From Actinomycetota bacterium (GTDB taxonomy: Bacteria > Actinomycetota > UBA4738), in assembly GCA_005885025.1 (NCBI GenBank), contig VAYC01000085.1, positions 1 to 11,527 of the forward strand: 11,527 nt of DNA. Reading direction: 5' to 3'. The notes below the pieces were generated by a model. It was not told the origin of the DNA and made no database searches. It worked only from the letters and a program-made list of their open reading frames with translations. Of the stretch, positions 1-6,856 are shown piece after piece. Both the position numbers and the translations under genes were made by a program. Position 1 is the first letter of the stretch. Each line of letters opens with the position of its first letter.

Positions 1-57
1 GAGGTAGGACTCGCGCTGCTGCGGCTCAACCGTGATGTGTCCTGCAACGATGACCAT
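1..57 (-). CDS. Antibiotic biosynthesis monooxygenase (ABM)-like protein, N-terminal fragment
   Basis: Only the first 19 codons are in the window; the rest lies beyond the left edge. They read MVIVAGHITVEPQQRESYL, which has the look of the first beta strand and start of helix 1 in small dimeric ABM/YgiN-type proteins (cofactor-free quinol or polyketide monooxygenases of about 100 residues). The ATG at 57 places the first strand at the N-terminus, as is usual in this family. The frame stays open upstream, and a second in-frame ATG at 120 would add 21 residues without family resemblance. No convincing ribosome binding site favours either start. The gene runs in the same direction as the lipoprotein gene ending at 218. 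The assignment rests on a short stretch, so the family is probable and the substrate unknown. Confidence 0.5.
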   Translation of the reverse strand, partial: MVIVAGHITVEPQQRESYL

Positions 58-217
58 GGGCGGCTGTTCATTACCATTCCATCGGCCCTTGTCGGTGCCT
101 GGCTCCAAATACGACGACATCCGAGGCAGCGATTCTCCGAGATTTGACTGTCTAAGGAACCAGGCAATGGTTGAAGTTGAACTCAGGTCAGCAGAAACGC
201 CTGGGTAGTGGCGGAGA

Positions 218-1018
218 TCAGCGGCCGGCCGGAGTGATCGGCTCGAGGCCGCCCGCGACGGCGGCGGCAAGGACGCGGTTGGTGAACGTGTCGCTGTGAA
301 GGCTGACCGCGTAGCGAACCCCGTGCTCGGTCCACACCAACATCACGTGGCCGGAGTTCATCGTCGAGCCACCCGGACAGCGGACCCACGATCCAGTTCG
401 GCCGCGCACGGCGACCGAACCGACGTCCAGTCCACCCGGGCACCCGAGGAACCCCGCGGTCCGCTCGCGCCCTGCGCGGGCCTCCAGGACGAAGAGGTGG
501 TTTCCGTTCTCGTTCGGGATGCCCACGTACCCCGGAGGTCCGGAGAAGGTGAACTGGATGGCCATAGCCCCGACGTACACGCAGCCCGGCTGGTCGCAGT
601 CGACCAGCGAGTTGGAATCTCCTGGGGCGAGCTTGGGGCAAAGGATCCTGATGCGGAGTCGGCGAGCGGCCTCCTGACACATTGGGAGGATGGCTGGATC
701 GGGGGGGACCAGGTAGATCGTGTCGATCAGGAAGCCACCGGGCGGCGGTGGAGTTAAGCGGAAACCCGCTCGCATGGCCTCATCGAGCGAGGCGAAGCAC
801 CGGTCGGGCCGGACGTCGGCGGCGGGCTTCGCCGCATCGTTCGGCGCATAGACCACATGGGTGTACCCGGTCCAGCCGTAGCCTCCGGGACAGACGAACA
901 GATCCTTGGCCACCTCCTGCGGCGGCCGGCCCGGGCGCGCCGCCAGCGCGTCCGACCGGGTCCCTCCGTGACACGCTGCCAGGAGGAAGGCGGTACCAAG
1001 GACCGCGAGCCGTCGCAC
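218..1018 (-). CDS. Cysteine-rich predicted lipoprotein, function unknown
   Basis: A 266-residue protein starting at GTG 1018. It opens with a short basic end (RR at 2-3), a hydrophobic stretch and the lipobox LAAC ending at Cys16. It is therefore predicted to be cleaved by signal peptidase II and anchored to the outer face of the cytoplasmic membrane. The mature part has eight further cysteines (43, 74, 114, 127, 141, 146, 193, 214), consistent with disulfides. The tetrapeptide CPGG occurs three times, at 43, 193 and 214. Residues about 225-260, with WTEHGVRYAVSL and then a helix ending GGLEP, recall the C-terminal end of DUF4367-type extracytoplasmic domains, but this likeness is weak. I recognise no catalytic motif. 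No good Shine-Dalgarno sequence precedes the GTG; the start is chosen because it gives a complete signal peptide. It diverges from the ABC exporter at 1091 with 72 bp between them. Confidence 0.75.
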   Translation of the reverse strand: MRRLAVLGTAFLLAACHGGTRSDALAARPGRPPQEVAKDLFVCPGGYGWTGYTHVVYAPNDAAKPAADVRPDRCFASLDEAMRAGFRLTPPPPGGFLIDTIYLVPPDPAILPMCQEAARRLRIRILCPKLAPGDSNSLVDCDQPGCVYVGAMAIQFTFSGPPGYVGIPNENGNHLFVLEARAGRERTAGFLGCPGGLDVGSVAVRGRTGSWVRCPGGSTMNSGHVMLVWTEHGVRYAVSLHSDTFTNRVLAAAVAGGLEPITPAGR

Positions 1019-1078
1019 CTTCAGAAGGACGCGGGAAGCCGGTTACGGGTTCGCCCGGTCGGCATCTGAGAAGCGCCG

Positions 1079-1084
1079 TATCCT
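1079..1084 (+). promoter_or_regulatory. Candidate -10 element of a leaderless ABC-exporter promoter
   Basis: The hexamer TATCCT fits the actinobacterial -10 pattern TANNNT and ends 6 nt before the ATG at 1091. Transcription starting about 7 nt downstream would begin at the start codon itself. No Shine-Dalgarno sequence lies in the intervening bases (GGGCCC) and no clear -35 is visible. The same arrangement recurs at 8410-8415. Confidence 0.35.
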
Positions 1085-1090
1085 GGGCCC

Positions 1091-3100
1091 ATGGGGCGTG
1101 GCTACCATCATCATTGGCGCGTCAGGATTCCGGATCCCGACGCGAGGCCGATCCAGCCAAACATCGTGCGCCGGGTGGCGAAGTCGTTCGCGCCGTACCG
1201 CAACCGGGTCCTGGTGGTGGCGGTGGCCATCGTCGTCACGTCCGCCCTCGGCGTCGTCAACCCCCTGCTGATCAAGGAGATCTTCGACACCGCTCTGTTC
1301 TGCGGCCGCAACTGCCCGAACCTCCACCGCCTCTACGTGTTGGTCGGCATCATGGTGGCCATCCCCATGGTGTCCGGCGTCATCGGGATCGGCCAGACCT
1401 ACCTGGCCAACCTGATCGGGCAGCGGGTCATGCAGGACTTCCGCAACGGCCTGTACAGCCACCTGCAAAACATGTCGCTGCGGTTCTTCACCGCGACCCG
1501 GACGGGCGAGATCCAGTCCCGGCTGGCCAACGACGTGGGCGGGGTGCAGTCGGTGGTGACCGACACCGCCTCGAGCATCCTGTCGAACGTGGTCATCCTG
1601 ATCAGCACGTTGGCGGCCATGCTCATCCTGTCGTGGCAGCTCACCGCCCTGTCGCTGTTCCTCACGCCGTTGTTCGTGTGGCTCACGTACAAGGTGGGGA
1701 AGGCCCGGCAGCAGATCGCCGCGTCCACGCAGAAGTCCCTGGCCGACCTCTCGGCGATCACCGAGGAGACGCTCTCCGTTTCGGGGATCCTGCTGTCGAA
1801 GGCCTTCGGCCGTCAGCGCTATCACATCGGCAGATTCCGCGAGGAGAACGCCCGCCTGGCCGACCTGGAGATCCGGCAGCAGATGATCGGCCGGTCGTTC
1901 TTCGCCATCGTCCAGATCTTCTTCTCGATCACCCCGGCCCTCGTGTACCTCGTAGCCGGGCTGGTGACGCACAGCGGCGGCTCGACGATCAGCGCCGGAG
2001 CCATCGTGGCGTTCACCACGCTCCAGAGCCGGCTGTTCTTTCCCATCGGCCAGATGCTCCAGGTGTCCGTGGAGATCCAGGCGTCGATGGCGCTGTTCGA
2101 CCGGATCTTCGAATACATGGACATGACCCACGAGATCGCCGACGCCCCGGATGCCCGCGAGGTCCCCAAGGACGTCGTGAAGGGGGGACTTCGGTTCCGA
2201 AGGGTCTACTTCCGGTACGAGCCTCCCGTGGCGCCGGGAGACGGACATCGGGACGGCGCGCTCCCCGTGACGACCCCCGAGGGTCTGCAGGCCGCCGGCT
2301 TGCTGCCGGACAGCGGGACGCCCGACGGCGAGCGGCGCGGGCGCGAATGGACGCTCGAGGAGGTCGACATCGACATCGAACCGGGGCAGCTCGCTGCCCT
2401 GGTCGGCCCGAGCGGGGCCGGGAAGACCACCATGACCTACCTCGTGCCGCGGTTCTACGACGTGCAGAAGGGCTCGGTCGAGATCGATGGGACGGACGTG
2501 CGGGAGATCAAGCTCGCCTCGTTGGGCGAGATCATCGGCATGGTCACCCAGGAGACGTACCTGTTCCACACCTCCATCCGGCAGAACCTGCTGTACGGGA
2601 AGCCGGACGCCACGCAGGCAGAGCTCGAGGCCGCCACGAAGGCCGCCTTCATCCACGAACGGATCGCCGAGCTCCCCGACGGCTACGACACGGTCGTGGG
2701 CGAGCGAGGCTACCGGATGTCGGGCGGGGAGAAGCAGCGCCTGGCCATCGCCAGGGTCATCCTGAAGGACCCCCGCATCCTGATCCTGGACGAGGCCACC
2801 TCATCCCTGGACACGACGAGCGAGCGGCTGGTCCAGGAGGCCCTGCGGCCCCTCATGGAGGGCCGCACCACGCTCGCCATCGCCCACCGCCTCTCCACGA
2901 TCCTGGCCGCGGACGTGATCTTCGTGCTGGACCGAGGCCGCGTGGTGGAACGCGGGACGCACGCCGAGCTCCTCGACCAGGGCGGGCTGTACGCGCGCCT
3001 CTACCAGCAGCAGTTCCAGGGCGGCTTGCTGGAGGCCGAATGCGAGGACGGGGTGGTCCTGGCGACCGGCCAGGTCGTGCGCACGCCGCAGACCCGCTAG
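1091..3100 (+). CDS. ABC exporter half-transporter (fused transmembrane and ATPase domains)
   Basis: A 669-residue type IV (ABCB/MsbA-like) exporter half that should dimerise in the cytoplasmic membrane and use ATP to move an unknown substrate outward. Six hydrophobic segments are visible at about 39-60, 82-105, 163-182, 184-201, 269-291 and 298-316. The ATPase domain is complete: A-loop aromatics in VYFRY (372-376), Walker A GPSGAGKT (439-446, Lys445), Q-loop Gln487, signature MSGGE (543-547), Walker B ending Asp567 with catalytic Glu568, and switch His599. Two features are odd. Cys71 and Cys75 (CGRNC) lie in the first outer loop. About 40 Pro/Gly/Asp-rich residues (377-418) separate the A-loop from the next strand, where most relatives have around ten. 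The length exceeds the usual 580-620 mainly because of that segment. The start ATG has no ribosome binding site and may be leaderless. Lipid, peptide or drug export are all possible. Confidence 0.92.
   Translation: MGRGYHHHWRVRIPDPDARPIQPNIVRRVAKSFAPYRNRVLVVAVAIVVTSALGVVNPLLIKEIFDTALFCGRNCPNLHRLYVLVGIMVAIPMVSGVIGIGQTYLANLIGQRVMQDFRNGLYSHLQNMSLRFFTATRTGEIQSRLANDVGGVQSVVTDTASSILSNVVILISTLAAMLILSWQLTALSLFLTPLFVWLTYKVGKARQQIAASTQKSLADLSAITEETLSVSGILLSKAFGRQRYHIGRFREENARLADLEIRQQMIGRSFFAIVQIFFSITPALVYLVAGLVTHSGGSTISAGAIVAFTTLQSRLFFPIGQMLQVSVEIQASMALFDRIFEYMDMTHEIADAPDAREVPKDVVKGGLRFRRVYFRYEPPVAPGDGHRDGALPVTTPEGLQAAGLLPDSGTPDGERRGREWTLEEVDIDIEPGQLAALVGPSGAGKTTMTYLVPRFYDVQKGSVEIDGTDVREIKLASLGEIIGMVTQETYLFHTSIRQNLLYGKPDATQAELEAATKAAFIHERIAELPDGYDTVVGERGYRMSGGEKQRLAIARVILKDPRILILDEATSSLDTTSERLVQEALRPLMEGRTTLAIAHRLSTILAADVIFVLDRGRVVERGTHAELLDQGGLYARLYQQQFQGGLLEAECEDGVVLATGQVVRTPQTR
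3097..3100. other. Shared palindromic stop CTAG of two convergent genes
   Basis: The four bases CTAG contain the TAG stop of the plus-strand ABC exporter (3098-3100) and, read on the other strand, the TAG stop of the acetyltransferase (3099-3097). There is no room for a dedicated terminator between the genes, so their transcripts must run into each other. Confidence 0.9.
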
Positions 3101-3591
3101 AGGTCGAGTCGGTAGCCCAGGAGCGAGTAGTCCCCTTCCAGCGGCAGGTCCAGGGAGCTGTCCCGGACGAAGCCGAGTGACTCGTACAGGTGGTGCGCCG
3201 CCTCCATCTGCGGCGTGGTCCGAAGCCCCAACGTCCGCTTGCCGGCCGCTCTGACCCGGCGGATCACGTCCTCCACCAGCGCGCGCCCCACGCCCCGGCC
3301 TTGCGCCCGTGGATCGACCCCGACCATCCGGAGGAACGATGTGTCCGGTGGCAGCTCCCGGTCGTCGTCTCCGATGACGTCGAAGAGCTCGATGGTGGCC
3401 GACCCCAGGACGCTGCCGTCCTTGACCGCGACCAGTACCACCGTTCGCTGCGCACGATCGGCAACGTCGCGGACCAGAGCGAGATGCTGCACCCAGCCCC
3501 GGTCGCCCGGGCTTCCGTACGGCGCGTACGCCGCGGCCACCACGTCTCCCAGCACGGCGTACTCCTCTGGGCGCGCCTCGCGGATCTCCAC
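3097..3591 (-). CDS. GNAT family N-acetyltransferase
   Basis: A 164-residue single-domain protein of the Gcn5-related acetyltransferase fold, which transfers an acetyl group from acetyl-CoA to an amine. The substrate cannot be told from sequence. Motif A is clear: strand FLRMVGVDP (87-94) followed by the pyrophosphate-binding loop QGRGVG (97-102) and helix RALVEDVI. The C-terminal strand-helix motif is AAHHLYESLGF (131-141). Translation starts at GTG 3591, preceded by GAGGTAGG about 9 nt upstream, a good ribosome binding site. Length is normal for the family. It diverges from the MarR regulator, a common pairing in which the regulator may control both genes, and converges on the ABC exporter with overlapping stop codons. 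Confidence 0.9.
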   Translation of the reverse strand: MEIREARPEEYAVLGDVVAAAYAPYGSPGDRGWVQHLALVRDVADRAQRTVVLVAVKDGSVLGSATIELFDVIGDDDRELPPDTSFLRMVGVDPRAQGRGVGRALVEDVIRRVRAAGKRTLGLRTTPQMEAAHHLYESLGFVRDSSLDLPLEGDYSLLGYRLDL

Positions 3592-3598
3592 GTTCGAG

Positions 3599-3604
3599 AG
3601 CCTA
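3599..3604 (-). promoter_or_regulatory. Candidate -10 element upstream of the acetyltransferase gene
   Basis: On the minus strand TAGGCT matches TANNNT and ends 7 nt before the GTG at 3591. It overlaps the GAGGTAGG run that could instead be a ribosome binding site, so the two readings compete: a leaderless transcript, or a leader with an upstream promoter. Confidence 0.25.
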
Positions 3605-3624
3605 CCTCACGGTCATTGGTCAGG

Positions 3625-3640
3625 CAGCTTGACGAAGCTG
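3625..3640. promoter_or_regulatory. Candidate MarR operator: 16-bp inverted repeat
   Basis: CAGCTT-GACG-AAGCTG is a perfect inverted repeat with 6-bp arms in the 74-bp gap between the divergent acetyltransferase and MarR genes. MarR proteins bind as dimers to palindromes of about this size, typically in their own promoter. The right half of the first arm and the spacer form TTGACG (3629-3634), a good -35 hexamer pointing at the marR gene, with a weak -10 (CACCAT, 3652-3657) 17 bp downstream. A bound dimer would block polymerase there. Role inferred from position and symmetry only. Confidence 0.45.
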
Positions 3641-3665
3641 GCAGCATCCTTCACCATCGAAGCCC

Positions 3666-4088
3666 ATGTCGGAGCCGGATCTCTCCCACTTGCTGCTCAC
3701 GGCCTTCCGCTCGCTCGACACCGAGATCGGGCGGGGTCTTCAGGACCGGGGCATCTCGGACCTTCGCCCCAGCCAGGCGGCCGCCCTCCTCCTGGTGGAC
3801 AGGGCGGGCACGCGCCTCACGGAGCTGGCCCACCGCGCCGTGATCACGAAGCAGGCCATGATGCAGATCGTGGACGAGCTCGAATCCTTGGGCTGCGTCC
3901 GTCGGCTTCCTGACGATGCGGACGCCCGCGCCAAAGTGGTCCGCCTCACGGCCAAGGGTCTGCGACATCGGGCGGCGGCCCGGAAGTCCGTGCAGGCGGT
4001 GGAGATGCGGGTTCGGCGGTCGCTGGGCGAGCGCCGCTACGAGGCTCTACGCACCACGCTCACCGACCTGACGCCTCCCACGGAGTGA
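3666..4088 (+). CDS. MarR family transcriptional regulator
   Basis: A 140-residue winged helix-turn-helix protein of normal MarR length. The DNA-binding part spans about residues 34-100: helix from RPSQAAALLLV, the HTH with LTELAHRAVITKQAMMQIVD (51-70), and the wing with the family pattern DDADARAK (83-90) followed by VVRLTAKG. Flanking N- and C-terminal helices (about 5-28 and 100-138) would form the dimer interface. MarR proteins usually repress a divergent or adjacent gene and release DNA on binding a small ligand or on oxidation. Cys77, in ESLGCVRR, is the only cysteine. It sits back to back with the acetyltransferase across a palindrome at 3625-3640 and 95 bp before the tal-pgi gene, so either neighbour could be a target. 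The ATG has no Shine-Dalgarno sequence, which suggests a very short or absent leader. Confidence 0.92.
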   Translation: MSEPDLSHLLLTAFRSLDTEIGRGLQDRGISDLRPSQAAALLLVDRAGTRLTELAHRAVITKQAMMQIVDELESLGCVRRLPDDADARAKVVRLTAKGLRHRAAARKSVQAVEMRVRRSLGERRYEALRTTLTDLTPPTE

Positions 4089-4114
4089 TGCAGCGGAGCC
4101 CGGCGACGCGCCGA

Positions 4115-4144
4115 TTACCGCAATCGGGCTCGCGGTTGGACAAT
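4115..4144 (+). promoter_or_regulatory. Weak candidate promoter for tal-pgi
   Basis: TTACCG (4115-4120) and GACAAT (4139-4144), separated by 18 bp, make a possible sigma70-type promoter. It would give a leader of about 30 nt containing the GGAG at 4175-4178 before the ATG at 4184. Both hexamers match consensus only partly, and read-through from marR is an alternative. Confidence 0.25.
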
Positions 4145-6084
4145 GGGCGAGAGAACTCGTTCCCCTCACCGACCGGAGCGCGGATGAACCGACTCCAAGA
4201 GCTCCACGAAGCCGGCGTTTCGATCTGGCTGGACACCATCCGTCGGTCCCTCATCACCTCGGGCGAGTTCCAGCGGATGGTCTCCGAGGACGCCCTCACC
4301 GGCGTCACCTCGAACCCCACCATCTTCGAGAAGGCGATCTCCGGCTCCACCGACTACGACGAGCCCATCCGGTCGCTGCTCGCCGATGACGTCACCGACC
4401 CGAAGGATCTGTTCTTCGCGCTCGGGCTCGAGGACATCCGCATGGCCGCCGACGTGCTGCGTGTCCCGTACGCGGCCACGGGCGGGGCCGACGGCTTCGC
4501 CTCGTTCGAGCTGACCCCCGATCTCGCCCACGACGTGGATGGTTCGGTCTCCCAGGGCCATGCCCTCTGGGCGCGGCTGGATCGCCCGAACGTGATGATC
4601 AAGGTGCCGGCGACCAAGGAAGGCATTCCCGTCATCGAGGAGCTCACCGCGGTAGGCGTCAACGTGAACGTGACGCTGCTCTTCGCGGTGGAGCGGTACG
4701 AGGAGGCCGCCCTTGCCTATCAATCGGGGTTGGAGCGGCGACTGTCTGCGGGCGAGGCCGTCGACACGGTGGCCTCCGTCGCCTCCTTCTTCGTGTCGCG
4801 GGTCGACACCGCTGTGGACCGGATCCTTCCGGCGGACTCCCCGTTGCACGGCAAGGTCGCCGTGGCGAACGCCCGGCGGGCCTACCGGCGGTTCCGCGAC
4901 CTGTTCCGCGGACCGCGATGGGAGACGCTGGCCCGGGCAGGGGCTCGCGTCCAGCGCCCCCTCTGGGCGTCCACCGGGACGAAGAACCCCCAGTATTCCG
5001 ACGTCCTGTACGTCGAGGAGCTGATCGCTCCCGACACGGTCAACACCATGCCGGAGACGACCCTCCTCGCGTTCAAGGACCACGGTCGGGTTCGGCCGAG
5101 CATCGAGCACGGGCTGGAGGAGGCGGAACGAGTTCTGAAGGAGTTGGGGAGAGCCGAGGTCGACCTGGATGCCGTCACGGCCAAGCTCGAGGAAGAAGGG
5201 GTTGCGCTGTTCGAGGAGTCCTTCCAGGAGCTCCAGGCCGTGATCGAGGAGAGGGTCGATGCCATCCGGCAGCAGAAACACCGGCGGACCGCCGCCCTGG
5301 CCTCGCTCGACCAGGAGGTCTCCCTGCGACTGGTCCGGTTCGACCAGGACGACACGGTCCGGCGGATCTGGGGACGCGACAACACGGTCTGGCGGCCCGA
5401 CCCCACCGAGATCACCAACCGGTTGGGGTGGCTGACCGCCCACGAGGTCATGCGCGAGCGATGTCCGGAGCTGAAGGCGTTCGCTGCTCAGTGCGCCGCC
5501 GACGGGCTGACCTGGGCGGTGCTGGCGGGGATGGGAGGATCAAGCCTCGCTCCTGAGGTCCTGAGGGCAACGTTCGGGGTGGCGCCGGGGATGCTGGACC
5601 TGGTCGTGCTCGACACCACGCATCCCGACCAGATCCTGGCGGTGGAACGACAGCTCGATCTCGATCGAACACTCTTCCTGATCGCCTCGAAGTCGGGAAC
5701 CACGACGGAGACGCTGTCCCATTTGGCGTATTTCTGGGAGAAGGTCCCCGACGGTTCGAGGTTCGTGGCCATCACCGACCCCGGCACGCCGCTGGAGTCG
5801 CTGGCCCGCGAGCGCGCCTTCAGGGCAACGTTCCTCAACCCGCCGGACATCGGCGGGCGGTACTCCGCGCTCTCCTACTTCGGACTGGTTCCGGGAGCGC
5901 TGATCGGAGCCGACCTCGACGGCCTGCTCGACCGGGCCGCTGAGGCGGCCCACGCGTGCGTTCCCTACGTTCCGCTGGACGATAACCCCGGGGCCTGGCT
6001 CGGGGCGCTGCTGGGAGAAGGAGCTCGCGAAGGGCGGGACACGCTGACCCTCGTCCTCGACGAGCGGATCCGAACGTTCGGCTA

Positions 6085-6828
6085 TTGCGTCGAACAGCTC
6101 ATCGCAGAATCGCCGAATCGACCGGCAAGGAAGGGAAGGGCATCGTCCCCGTGGAAGGCGAAGACCTGGGCCCGCCCCAGGTGTACGGCACCGATCGTCT
6201 GTTCGTCGCGCTGGGGGAGCAGAAGCTGCACGAAGCTCTCCGTCCCCTGGGGGAGGCCGGCCATCCCATCACCCACCTCGTCCTGGACGACCCCATCGAG
6301 CTGGGGCGGGAGTTCTTCCGGTGGGAGTTCGCCACGGCCGTGGCGGGGGCCGTGCTGGGCATCCAGCCCTTCGACCAGCCGAACGTTCAGGAAGCCAAGG
6401 ACAACACCAAGCGCCTGCTCGCGGCGGGAGAGATCCCGGACCCCGGATACGACGATCTCGAATCCTTGCTCAGCCAGGTACGGCCCGGGGACTACCTGGC
6501 CATCCAGGCGTATCTGCCACGGGACGAACCCACGGAGCGGCGCCTCCACGACGCGCGGGTGCGCCTGCGGGATCGGCTGAAGGTTGCCACCACCGTCGGG
6601 TTCGGCCCGAGGTTCCTGCACTCGACCGGCCAGCTGCACAAGGGGGGACCGAACACCGGGGTCTTCGTCCAGGTGGTCGAGCGTCCCAACCAGGACGTGC
6701 CCATCCCCGGCCAGCGCTATTCGTTCGGGACGCTGTTGGCCGCCCAGTCGGTCGGAGACCTCCAGTCGCTCCGGTCCCACGGGCGCCGTGTGGCCCGGGT
6801 GCGGTTGGCGGAACTCGAGCAGGCGTAG
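6085..6828 (+). CDS. Out-of-frame C-terminal part of the glucose-6-phosphate isomerase domain
   Basis: This is the second piece of the broken tal-pgi gene, in the frame one base back from the first. Family-like sequence begins at about 6109 with IAESTGKEGKG, the ES-GK-GKG part of the catalytic-glutamate motif. It runs through FDQPNVQEAK (6370-6399), whose lysine is an active-site residue of the family, to a normal isomerase C-terminus. It is unlikely to be expressed alone as a useful protein. Its only starts near the break are TTG 6085 and GTG 6151, neither with a well-spaced ribosome binding site, and GTG 6151 would exclude the catalytic glutamate. Confidence 0.7.
   Translation: MRRTAHRRIAESTGKEGKGIVPVEGEDLGPPQVYGTDRLFVALGEQKLHEALRPLGEAGHPITHLVLDDPIELGREFFRWEFATAVAGAVLGIQPFDQPNVQEAKDNTKRLLAAGEIPDPGYDDLESLLSQVRPGDYLAIQAYLPRDEPTERRLHDARVRLRDRLKVATTVGFGPRFLHSTGQLHKGGPNTGVFVQVVERPNQDVPIPGQRYSFGTLLAAQSVGDLQSLRSHGRRVARVRLAELEQA
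6101..6120 (+). repeat. 8-bp imperfect tandem duplication causing the tal-pgi frameshift
   Basis: The bases read ATCGCAGA, ATCGCCGA, ATCG. Shifted by 8, twelve bases match with one difference (A versus C). Each copy encodes I-A-E, the residues leading into the catalytic motif, but in two different frames. Deleting 8 bp gives the uninterrupted family motif QLIAESTGKEGKG. An 8-bp gain moves the frame exactly as observed. Confidence 0.8.
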
Positions 6829-6856
6829 AGGTCGCCGGGCGGGGAAGGACCACCTC

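Larger units (their letters stand above)
4184..6828 (+). pseudogene. Bifunctional transaldolase / glucose-6-phosphate isomerase fusion, frameshifted
   Basis: A cytosolic sugar-phosphate enzyme joining transaldolase (transfer of a dihydroxyacetone unit, pentose phosphate pathway) to phosphoglucose isomerase (glucose-6-phosphate to fructose-6-phosphate). The start is ATG 4184, with GGAG 5 nt upstream. Transaldolase occupies about residues 1-370: Asp17 in WLDTIRR, TSNPTIF (42-48) and the Schiff-base Lys140 in MIKVPAT. The isomerase follows from about 395: SKSGTTTET (502-510), GGRYS (557-561), catalytic Glu642 in QLIAES, and FDQPNVQEAK (727-736 after repair). The reading frame breaks at 6101-6120. 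The opening frame continues with unrelated residues to a stop at 6580, while true isomerase sequence resumes one frame away and ends at 6828. Removing 8 bp restores an 878-residue product. The lesion is either a real inactivating mutation or an assembly error. As read, transaldolase should still be made, but isomerase lacks its C-terminal lobe. Confidence 0.85.

Noticed and set aside
682..3180. Long plus-strand open frame (832 codons) across the ABC exporter, and a 537-codon minus frame at 1043-2656
   Set aside because: Both overlap the exporter, whose frame carries every ABC motif. Their translations are Arg/Pro/Gly-rich low-complexity sequence typical of shadow frames in GC-rich DNA.
4085..4183. 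Upstream GTG/ATG start for tal-pgi overlapping the marR stop, suggesting translational coupling
   Set aside because: The 33 extra residues do not resemble transaldolase. ATG 4184 has a well-spaced GGAG and begins at the family N-terminus with Asp17 in place.
4166..5443. 425-codon minus-strand open frame opposite transaldolase
   Set aside because: Composition is that of an antisense shadow, and the sense strand carries clear transaldolase motifs.
6098..6121. Programmed -1 ribosomal frameshift in tal-pgi
   Set aside because: There is no X-XXY-YYZ slippery heptamer and no obvious downstream structure was recognised. The tandem 8-bp repeat explains the shift more simply.
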